From CAYMCQ01 sp964389025 (GTDB taxonomy: Bacteria; Verrucomicrobiota; Verrucomicrobiia; Limisphaerales; CAYMCQ01), in the NCBI GenBank assembly GCA_964389025.1, contig CAYMCQ010000078.1, positions 1-21,024 on the forward strand: a DNA stretch of 21,024 bases. The letters run 5' to 3'. How positions within the stretch are numbered: position 1 is the stretch's first letter; the number at the start of each line of letters is the position of its first letter. Below the pieces are notes generated by a model that searched no databases, was not told where the DNA came from, and saw only the letters and a list, made by a program, of their open reading frames with translations. A program made the translations under genes and the position numbers. Shown in pieces: positions 1 through 6,842 of the stretch.

Positions 1-166
1 CGCGGATGCGATTGGCCCACGAGAGCAAATCCAAAATGTCCGCCGACGTTTCCAGATTGATAAGCCACGTCGCTTCATCGCGGGTGATTTGTCCGCCGCC
101 AATCACGCGCTGGCCGAATTCGGAAAGTTTCTCGTGGGTGGTCGCGTCAATAGTTCGTGCGGTCAT
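1..166 (-). CDS. bioB: Biotin synthase BioB, N-terminal fragment (runs off the left edge)
   Basis: Only the first 55 codons are in the window; the gene continues beyond base 1. The translation starts MTARTIDATTHEKLSEFGQ and continues with a GGGQITRDEA stretch, then LINLE, SADILDLLSWANRIR. This matches the helical N-terminus of BioB proteins, which reads roughly 'vl.G..iT.eEAl.Ll......dll.Ll..A..iR' just before the radical-SAM barrel. BioB inserts sulfur into dethiobiotin in the last step of biotin synthesis. The CxxxCxxC cluster motif would lie outside the window, so the call rests on the N-terminus alone. The ATG at 166 is the first in frame. The MFS gene lies upstream on the same strand, 143 bases away across a strong hairpin, so co-transcription is uncertain. 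Other radical-SAM proteins with a BioB-like N-terminus are the main alternative. Confidence 0.72.
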   Translation of the reverse strand, partial: MTARTIDATTHEKLSEFGQRVIGGGQITRDEATWLINLETSADILDLLSWANRIR

Positions 167-232
167 GGTTGACAGGGTATTGGCAGAAGTGGCGAACGCA
201 AGAACTCATGCGCCAAAAGTTTTCATAACTCT

Positions 233-308
233 CGTAGCAGCCGACGTAAGGAGGCTCATTTTGTTTACCGATGAAGAAAGTCAGAGCCTCCTTACGTCGG
301 CTGCTACG
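233..308. repeat. 25-bp perfect inverted-repeat element, copy 1
   Basis: The arms at 233-257 (CGTAGCAGCCGACGTAAGGA then GGCTC) and 284-308 are exact reverse complements over 25 bases, with a 26-base middle containing TTTGTTT and AAGTCA. A second, slightly diverged copy lies at 10031-10101 with a similar middle. It sits between the MFS stop codon and bioB. The right arm ends one base before the MFS stop, so it could end MFS transcription, although no T-run follows on the minus strand. It behaves like a dispersed palindromic (REP- or MITE-like) element. No transposase is nearby. Confidence 0.85.
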
Positions 309-309
309 A

Positions 310-1587
310 TTATTCGGGCAGCGGTTTGTTTTTCGTCTCCGGAGCGAGCCAGATGAGCGCCATGCCGACGAGATAGACGAACACAATTGTCGCACCGGCC
401 TTCGCATAGCTTTTGTCGAAAAATGCCATGATCGACCCCATCTGCCACGCGCCAACCGCGGCGAGAATCCGTCCGAAATTGAAGGCGAGTCCCTGCCCGG
501 TGGCGCGGACGCGCGTGGGAAAAAGTTCCGGCAGATATTGCGGCAGCCATCCGTAGAATGATGCGGTGCACATTCCGACGATGCCGACGGTGAGAAGAAA
601 GGCCGCGCTGTATTCACTGAACGCGCGAAACAAAACGCTGCAAACGATCAGCGACGAGAGGCATAGTCCAAAATATGCCGGTCGCCGGCCAAATTTTGCG
701 CCGAGCAACGGAGCGATCAAACAGCCGACAATCGCGCCGATGGACGCGGCGAGCTGGCTGTAAGCTTTCACTTTGGGTTGCCGGCCATGCGTCATCTGGT
801 CGGCCCAGAGCGGAATCCATTGCACAATGCCCCACGTCACGATGAGCGCGACGGAGGCGAATGAAATTGCGAACAATGTGTTTTTCAAGAGGCCGGAACT
901 AAAAATTTCACGGACTGGCCGCGACGGGCCTTTTTTGATCGCCTCCTTCCAGCGCGCCGATTCCGGGACGAAGAGCCTGATGAAAAAAGTGAGCAACGCC
1001 GGCATCGCGCCGACGAGCATCACCCATCGCCACGACTGTTGCGTGATGGAGAAAAAAATTCCGATGACGGCGATGATTGCGTAGCCGCAATTCGCCGCCG
1101 CGCCGATAAGCCCGGCCATGAGCGGACGTTTGTCCGACGGCCAGCATTCCATGACGAGCGCGACGCCGAGCGACCACTCGCCGCCCATGCCGAGCGCGCC
1201 GATGAAACGGAACGCGCCCAGGTGCCACGGTTGTTGCGCGAAGTAAGCAAGACCGGTGAAAAGCGAATAGCAAAGAATGCTCAGCGTCATCGCCCGAACG
1301 CGGCCAATGCGGTCGCCGAGCCAGCCGAAAAGCACTCCGCCTGCCGCCGCGCCGAGAAGAAACAGCGCGGTGATCCGTCCCATCCACGTTTGCACGAACT
1401 GTTCGTCAAGCACGCCGGAGGCAGCCTGCATTTCCTGCAATGCCGGGCGCGCGACGAGCGGAAAAATGCCCATCTCCAATCCATCAAACATCCAGCCGAG
1501 AAATGCGGCGGTCAGGACAAGCCATCGTCCGCGAGCGTTGATCGCCGGCGCGGGGCGTGCGGAGGTTTCTGAAAACGTTGATGGCAT
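310..1587 (-). CDS. MFS transporter, 12 transmembrane segments
   Basis: A 425-aa hydrophobic protein with the length and alternating hydrophobic segments of a 12-TM major facilitator. The MFS motif A is visible between TM2 and TM3 as GWLGDRIGR, and a related sequence occurs in the second half (GAKFGRRPAYFG). TM1 carries WMFDGLEMGIF; acidic residues at this place are common in the metabolite/sugar/aromatic-acid:proton symporter branches. The substrate cannot be read from sequence. The next gene downstream on the same strand is bioB, but that is not enough to call a biotin-pathway transporter. The frame is also open from an ATG at 1608, but a good promoter (-35 TTGACT, -10 TCTGAT) overlaps that codon, so the ATG at 1587 (MPSTFSETSARP) is the likely start. 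The gene is divergent from P1. Confidence 0.85.
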   Translation of the reverse strand: MPSTFSETSARPAPAINARGRWLVLTAAFLGWMFDGLEMGIFPLVARPALQEMQAASGVLDEQFVQTWMGRITALFLLGAAAGGVLFGWLGDRIGRVRAMTLSILCYSLFTGLAYFAQQPWHLGAFRFIGALGMGGEWSLGVALVMECWPSDKRPLMAGLIGAAANCGYAIIAVIGIFFSITQQSWRWVMLVGAMPALLTFFIRLFVPESARWKEAIKKGPSRPVREIFSSGLLKNTLFAISFASVALIVTWGIVQWIPLWADQMTHGRQPKVKAYSQLAASIGAIVGCLIAPLLGAKFGRRPAYFGLCLSSLIVCSVLFRAFSEYSAAFLLTVGIVGMCTASFYGWLPQYLPELFPTRVRATGQGLAFNFGRILAAVGAWQMGSIMAFFDKSYAKAGATIVFVYLVGMALIWLAPETKNKPLPE

Positions 1588-1606
1588 GAGTGGAATTTTC
1601 GGCAGC

Positions 1607-1636
1607 ATCAGACGCTTTCTGGCGTGGCGCAGTCAA
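1607..1636 (-). promoter_or_regulatory. Probable sigma-70-type promoter of the MFS gene
   Basis: On the minus strand, TTGACT (1636-1631) is separated by 18 bases from TCTGAT (1612-1607); these match 5/6 and 4/6 of the consensus hexamers. The -10 overlaps an upstream in-frame ATG at 1608, which argues for the later ATG at 1587 as the start, about 19 bases downstream of the -10. Read by eye. Confidence 0.5.
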
Positions 1637-1701
1637 CTTTTTTTGCAGCCGTTTTGAAAATTTCGGATTGCACAGCGTCCTTTTTCGGAATAAACAGGCT
1701 T

Positions 1702-3072
1702 ATGCGCTGGCGTGTATTCATCATAGTGTCGCTGGCTTTGAACGTGGCTTTCGCGGCGGCATGGCTCATTTCGCGCAACCGAAGCAGTGGTCATCTCGTT
1801 GTCTCGGTAAACGCAGATCAGGCTTCCACGAACCAGGTCAGGACGATTCCCGTCTATCGCAAACAATTTTTTTCCTGGCGCGAAATTGAATCAGCCGATT
1901 ATCCGACTTACATCGCAAACCTGCGCGACATCGGCTGCCCGGAAGACACGATCCGCGACATCGTGGTGGCGGACGTGAACCAGCTTTACGCGCGCAAGAA
2001 GGCGACGGAGATTGTCACCTCGGGTCAGCAATGGTGGCGCAGCGAGCCGGACACCAACCTCATCGCCGCCGCCGTCGCGAAAAGCCGCGAGTTGGATGAG
2101 GAGAAACAGGCGTTGCTCACGCGATTGCTTGGGCCGAACTGGGACAATTCAGAGGTCGTTTTAGCCGTTCCGAAGCTGCGGGCGAACGTCGCGCTCGACG
2201 GACCTGTCCTGGGCCCGTTGCCGGAAGACGTGAAGGAGGCCGTTCAGGAAATCAACGCGCGCAGCCGGGAACGCACTCGCGCTTACATGGCCGCGCAACG
2301 CGCGCAGGGCAAGCCGCTTGATCCCGCAGAACTGGCGCGGCTCCGCCAGGAAACCCGAAACGAGCTTGCTTCCGTGCTTCCGCCGGCGCAGCTCGAAGAA
2401 TTTCTGCTTCGCCATTCGGAAAACGCAGACAGTCTCCGAAAGGAACTGGGCCAACTGAAATATTTCAATGCAACGTCGGACGAGTTCCGAAATCTCTTTC
2501 GCGCGACAGACCCGATCGATCAGCAGCTTCAAGCGCTGGCCGGCAAAGACGACCCGAACAGCATCGAGCAGCGGAAATCGTTGGAGCGACAGCGCGAGGC
2601 GGCGATCAAAAATGCGCTCGGCCCGCAACGTTACGCGCAATATCGCCGCTTTCAGGATGGGGATTATCGCGATGCCTACGCGCTCGGCCAGCAGTTCAAC
2701 GTCTCGCCGCGGGCGATCCAGGCATTGGTTGAAATCAATCGCGAGACCGCCGGCGAAAAAGCGCGCATCGCCGCAGACACAAATCTCACTGCTGAACAAC
2801 GGACGATTGCGCTGCGGCAAGTCGAGCTGGAACAATTGAAGGCGCAGGCTGAAGCAACCGGGCAGGAATTGCCGCCGTCGGCAACGCCGCCTCCGCCGCC
2901 CGAACCTCCGAAACGAGTTTACACAATTCAGGCGGGGGATTCTGTCGGGGCGGTTTCGTTGCAATACGGAGTGGGAATCAGCGCGATTCGCGACGCGAAT
3001 CCGGACGTGGATTTTTCAAAGTTGAAACCGGGCGATTCAATCATCATCCCGCGCTCGCTGATCAAGCAGTAG
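1702..3072 (+). CDS. Membrane-anchored helical protein with C-terminal LysM domain (P1 of a three-member family)
   Basis: 456 aa from the ATG at 1702, chosen because it starts directly before a membrane segment (MRWRVFIIVSLALNVAFAAAWLI); an upstream ATG at 1624 would add 26 unlikely residues. Residues about 57-98 hold the family motif: FSW, ESADY, YIANLR, GCPE, TIRDI, then a D and LYA. The middle is charged and helix-rich, with pieces shared by P2 and P3 such as LPPAQLEEF..R and LGPQRYAQY. A proline-rich linker (PPPPPEPP, near 395) leads to a LysM domain (about 405-456: YTIQAGDSV...IRDANPDVDFSKLKPGDSIIIP). LysM normally binds peptidoglycan or chitin-type glycans, so the protein probably sits in the periplasm, anchored at its N-terminus and touching the wall at its C-terminus. 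I do not recognise the core. The gene is convergent with P2, with 11 bases between stops. Confidence 0.85.
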   Translation: MRWRVFIIVSLALNVAFAAAWLISRNRSSGHLVVSVNADQASTNQVRTIPVYRKQFFSWREIESADYPTYIANLRDIGCPEDTIRDIVVADVNQLYARKKATEIVTSGQQWWRSEPDTNLIAAAVAKSRELDEEKQALLTRLLGPNWDNSEVVLAVPKLRANVALDGPVLGPLPEDVKEAVQEINARSRERTRAYMAAQRAQGKPLDPAELARLRQETRNELASVLPPAQLEEFLLRHSENADSLRKELGQLKYFNATSDEFRNLFRATDPIDQQLQALAGKDDPNSIEQRKSLERQREAAIKNALGPQRYAQYRRFQDGDYRDAYALGQQFNVSPRAIQALVEINRETAGEKARIAADTNLTAEQRTIALRQVELEQLKAQAEATGQELPPSATPPPPPEPPKRVYTIQAGDSVGAVSLQYGVGISAIRDANPDVDFSKLKPGDSIIIPRSLIKQ

Positions 3073-3083
3073 CGGCAATCAAG

Positions 3084-4394
3084 TTATTGCTGGCCTCTGC
3101 CGCGATTAAAACCACGTCCACCACCGCGCCCGCCGTTTCCACGGTTGGAGTCGCCGCCGCCTCGACGAGTGGCGTCAGGATTAAGCCAGCCACCGCCGCC
3201 CGCCGACTGGTATTTTTCAAAATCGGAACCCAAAGACTGGCTTAAAGTGTCCCTGGTCTTCTGAGACAGCGCCGCGAGCAATGTAGTTTGCTCATCGGGC
3301 CTGAGGTTTTTGTCGTTCAAAATATTCCGCCTCTCCTTGTCGAAAAGCTGCCGCACATCGTTAAGAGTTTCCGCCATTTGCGTTGGAAGATTATTTCGCT
3401 GCATGAAATCGTAAAGGTTCCGGTAATTATCGTCCTGCGCGAGTTGATATTGTTTGTAGCGGACGTCGCCAAGCAGGGCGCGCAACTGTTCATCCAACTG
3501 CTGCTGCGCCTGTTCGCGTTGCTGGCGCACGGTGTCATCGCCGCCGCCGCGTTGGAAAGCAAACTGGTCGTCGAAGGCTTTTTTCAAATCAAAAATCTTT
3601 TTGAACTCGTTTTCGGTCGGATTGAAGCTCGCGAGATTGTCGCGCATGTTGCGGGCGGTCCAGGAATTGCGCAGTTGGTATTCCTGAAATTCTTCGGGCG
3701 TCAGCAACTGGGCAAGGTCGGCCTCGCGCTGTGCGCGCAACGCCATGAACCTGGCGCGGTTTTGCGGGTCGCGGGCATCGCCGTTGGCAAACAAGGTTCG
3801 TTCCTGCTCACGATACTTGTCATAGAGCGCCCGAACCTGCTCCTGTTTCTCGGGCGAAAGCCATCCGAGCCGCCACGCTTCCTGGTCAGGCTCGCCGTTT
3901 TGCTTCGCCATTTCGGTTTCCAAATCCACGCCAAGCAGTTCTTTGACGAGATCGTGTTTTTCTTTTTCAAGCCCCCGAACATTTGTCTCGCGTTCGCGCT
4001 GGGCTTCGCGGCTCTCTCGCGTGCGCGTTTGCCAGACCTTGAAGTCTTTGGGCGAGGGGTAAAGCGCGGCGATTTTTCCGGCGTAAAGTTTGTTGATGTC
4101 CGTGATGATGATGTCGCGGATGGTTTCTTCCGGGCAGCCGACCGCGCGCAGGTTGGAAATGTATCTGCGATAATCGTCGGATTCGACTTTGCTCCAATCG
4201 AAGTTGTCAGTCTTGATCTCAGTGACGACGCGGGTGTCTCGCTGGCCGGACGGAGATGCGGCAGGAGTTTTGGTTTCGACGCTGCTGCCGACGGCCTCTT
4301 TTCGCTTCGACGGCGGGCGGGTTGTCAGCCACCACGCGCCGAGCAACGAGGCATTTAGCATCAATGAAACAAGAAGAATTGCGCGCGCCTTCAT
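3084..4394 (-). CDS. Membrane-anchored helical protein with Arg/Gly-rich tail (P2 of the family)
   Basis: 436 aa from the ATG at 4394, which starts at the membrane segment (MKARAILLVSLMLNASLLGAWWL); the frame extends 24 codons upstream without a convincing start. A low-complexity spacer is followed by the family motif at about 65-107 (FDWSKVESDDYRRYIS, NLR, GCPEETIRDIIITD, LYA). The core is rich in E, Q, R and K and predicted helical. Landmarks are LLTPEEFQEYQLRNS, FNPTENEFKKIF, LLGDVRYKQYQ and LGSDFEKYQ. The last 29 residues are almost only G, R, N, S and Q with several RGG/RGR units. The layout (one TM, periplasmic helices, an LTPEE signature) is loosely reminiscent of Spy/CpxP-type periplasmic proteins, but I see no true family match. 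The function is unknown. The pseudopilin gene lies upstream on the same strand. Confidence 0.85.
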   Translation of the reverse strand: MKARAILLVSLMLNASLLGAWWLTTRPPSKRKEAVGSSVETKTPAASPSGQRDTRVVTEIKTDNFDWSKVESDDYRRYISNLRAVGCPEETIRDIIITDINKLYAGKIAALYPSPKDFKVWQTRTRESREAQRERETNVRGLEKEKHDLVKELLGVDLETEMAKQNGEPDQEAWRLGWLSPEKQEQVRALYDKYREQERTLFANGDARDPQNRARFMALRAQREADLAQLLTPEEFQEYQLRNSWTARNMRDNLASFNPTENEFKKIFDLKKAFDDQFAFQRGGGDDTVRQQREQAQQQLDEQLRALLGDVRYKQYQLAQDDNYRNLYDFMQRNNLPTQMAETLNDVRQLFDKERRNILNDKNLRPDEQTTLLAALSQKTRDTLSQSLGSDFEKYQSAGGGGWLNPDATRRGGGDSNRGNGGRGGGRGFNRGRGQQ

Positions 4395-4521
4395 AAGTTT
4401 GTTTCGTGCCGGATTTTTTCGTGAGAACCGGATCAACGTCCCATTGAGACGCCAATTTTCAGGCAACGGTTACAATGTGCGCGGCAAAGACGGCATTGCC
4501 CGGCAGTCGAAAAACCGGGAA

Positions 4522-5406
4522 TCAAGGAATTGGCGCGTAGCAGGTTTCGTCTGTGCCGAGGATGAAGCTGGTGGGATATTTCTTTTGGCTGACCCATTCG
4601 GCATGTCCGTCTGCAAAAACAATGTTGGCGCCGTCAACACCATGATTGTCTCCCGCTTCGGGAAAATCTTCATACTGACGACTTTTGTCGGCCACCGAGT
4701 AGTTTTTATCGTCCGCATCATAAATGACCCAGATGGATGACATGCTGGCCCGTGTTCCTTTGGGATTGATATGAGTGCTGGATTGTGTGGTGCCGTATAC
4801 GTAGCCAAGGACGTTTTTCTGTGTCTTCCTGATGCCTGAGCCAGCGGTTCCGGCAAAATATCCGGCAACTTCGTAGCTCGATCCGTAATCAAAGCCGCCG
4901 GTGACTGGATGGCGTCCTGTTCCGTCGGCGTTTTTCCCCGGCGCATTGTCGAGAAGGGAGGGCACATACTGCGTATTTCCGTGCAGGCGCTCTTGATACG
5001 AGGTAGGCACCGTCGGATCCGGGTAAGGCTGTGTGCCGTTGGGACCGCTCCCGACAACAGGATTGCGCTCGTCGCGAATATTATTTTTCGTGCTGGGGCA
5101 GGTAAACGCCTTGAGATTTGAAACATACTGCGGAAAAAGCCAGTTCAAGTCGTCGTCGGAAAAATTAACTATGCCGACAAGCGCTTTTTTATCGTCGTCA
5201 TCAGCATACATCTGGCTGCCGATGCCAAATTGTTTTTCGTTACTCAAACAACTAATCCGCTTCGCCTTCTCTTTTGCGCGCGCCAGCGCGGGCAAAAGAA
5301 GCCCAGCCAGGATGGCGATGATGGCGATTACGACAAGCAATTCGATGAGCGTGAAGGCGCGCCGGCGGAACCGACTCACGGCGACTCTTCTGGGTGATAG
5401 AATCAT
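4522..5406 (-). CDS. Prepilin-type N-terminal cleavage/methylation protein (pseudopilin), H-X-DG class
   Basis: About 294 aa. A short basic leader (RFRRRA) precedes FTLIELLVVIAIIAILAGLL, the type IV prepilin/pseudopilin signal cut by prepilin peptidase before F, with Glu at +5 and a hydrophobic assembly helix. The C-terminal end has NHGVDGANIVFADGHAEW, the H-X(9-10)-DG signature of the large pseudopilin families of Planctomycetes and Verrucomicrobia. The body is Gly/Asn/Asp-rich and contains CPSTKN. The role is probably as a minor or substrate-like pilin of a type II/IV system, but these families are poorly understood. The start is uncertain: the ATG at 5406 overlaps a TATGAT -10-like hexamer 17 bases from TTGTGC, so a GTG at 5379 (VSRFRRRAFTLIEL), preceded by AGAAGAG, is a good alternative. 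Both give the same mature protein. Confidence 0.88.
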   Translation of the reverse strand: MILSPRRVAVSRFRRRAFTLIELLVVIAIIAILAGLLLPALARAKEKAKRISCLSNEKQFGIGSQMYADDDDKKALVGIVNFSDDDLNWLFPQYVSNLKAFTCPSTKNNIRDERNPVVGSGPNGTQPYPDPTVPTSYQERLHGNTQYVPSLLDNAPGKNADGTGRHPVTGGFDYGSSYEVAGYFAGTAGSGIRKTQKNVLGYVYGTTQSSTHINPKGTRASMSSIWVIYDADDKNYSVADKSRQYEDFPEAGDNHGVDGANIVFADGHAEWVSQKKYPTSFILGTDETCYAPIP

Positions 5407-5469
5407 ATACTTTACGAGTTGATAGCACAACGCCCATCGAAGAGCAAACCTTTTTCTTTCGACGCTTTT

Positions 5470-5889
5470 TTATTCCAACAGCAGCAGCTTGGGCGCGTTT
5501 TCGTGACTCAATGGGTTCACGGTAAAGCGACTGGACTCAAGTTTCGCTAGCCATTCTTCAATCAAATTCAGGGCGGCGGTGACGGAAAGATTCTCCTGAA
5601 CAGGAGGAAATCTCGTTAAATTGGCTTGTGCCAGTTTGAAGAGTGCCGAGGCAGGACGAAGGCGGTTTTTTTGAAGATGCACGAAAGCGCCTGCCAGCTG
5701 AATCAGCCCTTTGTAAAACGCGCCGCGCTCATCGCGTTTCATCGGCAGCCACAGTTCTTCCAGCACGTCATGAGCCTCGTAGTAAAGTCCGCTGTTAAAA
5801 CAATCGAAATAGCAGAGGTAATGCGCGTCGAGTGTTTTGCCGAGATGCCGCTCCAACAGCCTTTGAATCTTCTCGCTCTTTTTGCTCAT
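5470..5889 (-). CDS. DUF309 domain-containing protein
   Basis: 139 aa from the ATG at 5889. The central region YYEAHDVLEELWLPMKRDER, then FYKGLIQLAGAFVHLQK, is the hallmark of DUF309: a helical family with a conserved H-x-x-L-E-x-x-W core followed by a conserved GLIQ-x-A-x-x-x-x-H helix. Residues 90-120 form the last helices (LFKLAQANLTRF...). The family's biochemical role is not established. Those conserved His, Glu and Trp residues are all present, so the gene looks intact. It lies between the deoxyribosyltransferase-like gene (63 bases upstream) and the pseudopilin, all on the minus strand. Confidence 0.82.
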   Translation of the reverse strand: MSKKSEKIQRLLERHLGKTLDAHYLCYFDCFNSGLYYEAHDVLEELWLPMKRDERGAFYKGLIQLAGAFVHLQKNRLRPASALFKLAQANLTRFPPVQENLSVTAALNLIEEWLAKLESSRFTVNPLSHENAPKLLLLE

Positions 5890-5896
5890 GGGTGAT

Positions 5897-5922
5897 GGTA
5901 GGGGCAGCGCGCTGCGCTGTCC
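5897..5922. repeat. Candidate short palindromic repeat
   Basis: The segment between the DUF309 and deoxyribosyltransferase-like genes contains a perfect 12-bp palindrome, GCAGCGCGCTGC (5904-5915), inside a GGTAGGGGCAGCG...GCTGTCC context. It resembles short GC-rich dispersed repeats seen in this phylum, but there is only one copy here, so repeat status is unproven. Confidence 0.3.
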
Positions 5923-5952
5923 GGATGCCGCGGGGCGGCTTCTCTGCCAAGT

Positions 5953-6816
5953 TCATCGCGACTTGCGGATTTCTTCGACATGCTTGCCGCGAATCTTCTT
6001 CGTGTGAAAATCCCAAAGCAGCCAGTCGTCGTCGGGAACGAAACGGTTCAACTTGCGGTCCCATTTCTTCGGCAGGCGCGAGTTGAGCTTCTCCACGAAA
6101 GGGAGCAGGGGACGCTTCGGCGGAAATCGTTTTTCGTGACGGTCGAGGGGAATCTCCTCATGCCAGCCAAATCTTTTCCGGTAATGCGCAAAGCCGAAGC
6201 CGTCGAAAAAATTTTCCCCGCCCACGAGGGGGATATACCACAAGCTCGGAATGCCTCGAGGGTTTTCCTTGATCGGGATTTCGCGTCCGAGTTGCTCCAG
6301 AAGTTCCGTGCCGGCAGCGTCCTTTTTCAGATGCTCGCGCAGTTCCTGCAACGCCGGAAAAACGATCGGCGGGCTGACGAACAACACTGGCTTGTGTTGC
6401 AGCGTCGCCATGATGATTTCGTGCGGCGTGCCGACGCTGTAGATGTTCGTCGGGCAATATGAAATTGAGAAGTCGCTCGTGTCCACCATCCGCAAGTCAA
6501 TGTGCAGCGTCTCCCAAAACTGCCGAGCGCACCATGACCGCGCCTTCGCGCCGCTCTCGCCGCCCTCGTAAGTCCAGCGCCTGCGGATGCGCTCGCCACT
6601 CTTCACGTCCTCGCGGCCATACTCGTGCAGCCCGCGCACGTCCGGCTTGAACCACGGATCGAAAACTGTCACGCCCATCACCTGAAGGAACTGGCTGACA
6701 CGATTGCGCCAGCCGGATTGTTTTTCCGTCGCGCGCGAAGCCACGAAATCCATTGGGCCGGAAAGATAGACCCGCGCGCCCCGGAGCAATCCGCTTTTGG
6801 CTTTTGATTTGGGCAT
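5953..6816 (-). CDS. Nucleoside 2-deoxyribosyltransferase-like protein
   Basis: 287 aa from the ATG at 6816. The N-terminal third has RVYLSGPMDF (about 15-24), then VTVFDPWFKP, and at about 106-146 IDLRMVDTSDFSISYCP, SVGTPHEIIMA and KPVLFV. This is the layout of the nucleoside 2-deoxyribosyltransferase fold: a phosphate-binding YL-G/A-GP start, a D-x-x-D-x-x-I strand, then GT-x-x-E-I-x-x-A and P-V. The C-terminal 130 residues (FFDGFGFAHYRKRFGWHEEIPL, PFVEKLNSRLPKKWDRKLNRF) are not part of the usual domain and I do not recognise them. Substrate and activity are unknown. The frame continues to a TTG at 6846 that overlaps the stop of the upstream NDPK gene (TTGA) and has GGA seven bases before it, so a translationally coupled TTG start is possible. 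Confidence 0.68.
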   Translation of the reverse strand: MPKSKAKSGLLRGARVYLSGPMDFVASRATEKQSGWRNRVSQFLQVMGVTVFDPWFKPDVRGLHEYGREDVKSGERIRRRWTYEGGESGAKARSWCARQFWETLHIDLRMVDTSDFSISYCPTNIYSVGTPHEIIMATLQHKPVLFVSPPIVFPALQELREHLKKDAAGTELLEQLGREIPIKENPRGIPSLWYIPLVGGENFFDGFGFAHYRKRFGWHEEIPLDRHEKRFPPKRPLLPFVEKLNSRLPKKWDRKLNRFVPDDDWLLWDFHTKKIRGKHVEEIRKSR

Positions 6817-6842
6817 GAGAAACGATGACGCGCCAGGCGCGT

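Noticed and set aside
310..1587. Assigning the MFS gene as a biotin-pathway transporter because bioB is next to it
   Set aside because: A hairpin element separates the genes and nothing in the protein marks biotin or a precursor as substrate.
2161..2964. A 267-codon minus-strand open frame opposite P1
   Set aside because: Arg-rich shadow of P1; the sense strand is supported by paralogs and a LysM domain.
3288..4358. A 356-codon plus-strand open frame with some hydrophobic stretches
   Set aside because: It is fully antisense to P2, which has a conserved family motif shared with P1 and P3. The antisense translation has no recognisable feature.
4495..4521. Possible terminator (CCCGG...CCGGG) between the pseudopilin and P2
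   Set aside because: The stem is only 5 bp with an 11-base loop and no following T-run on the minus strand.
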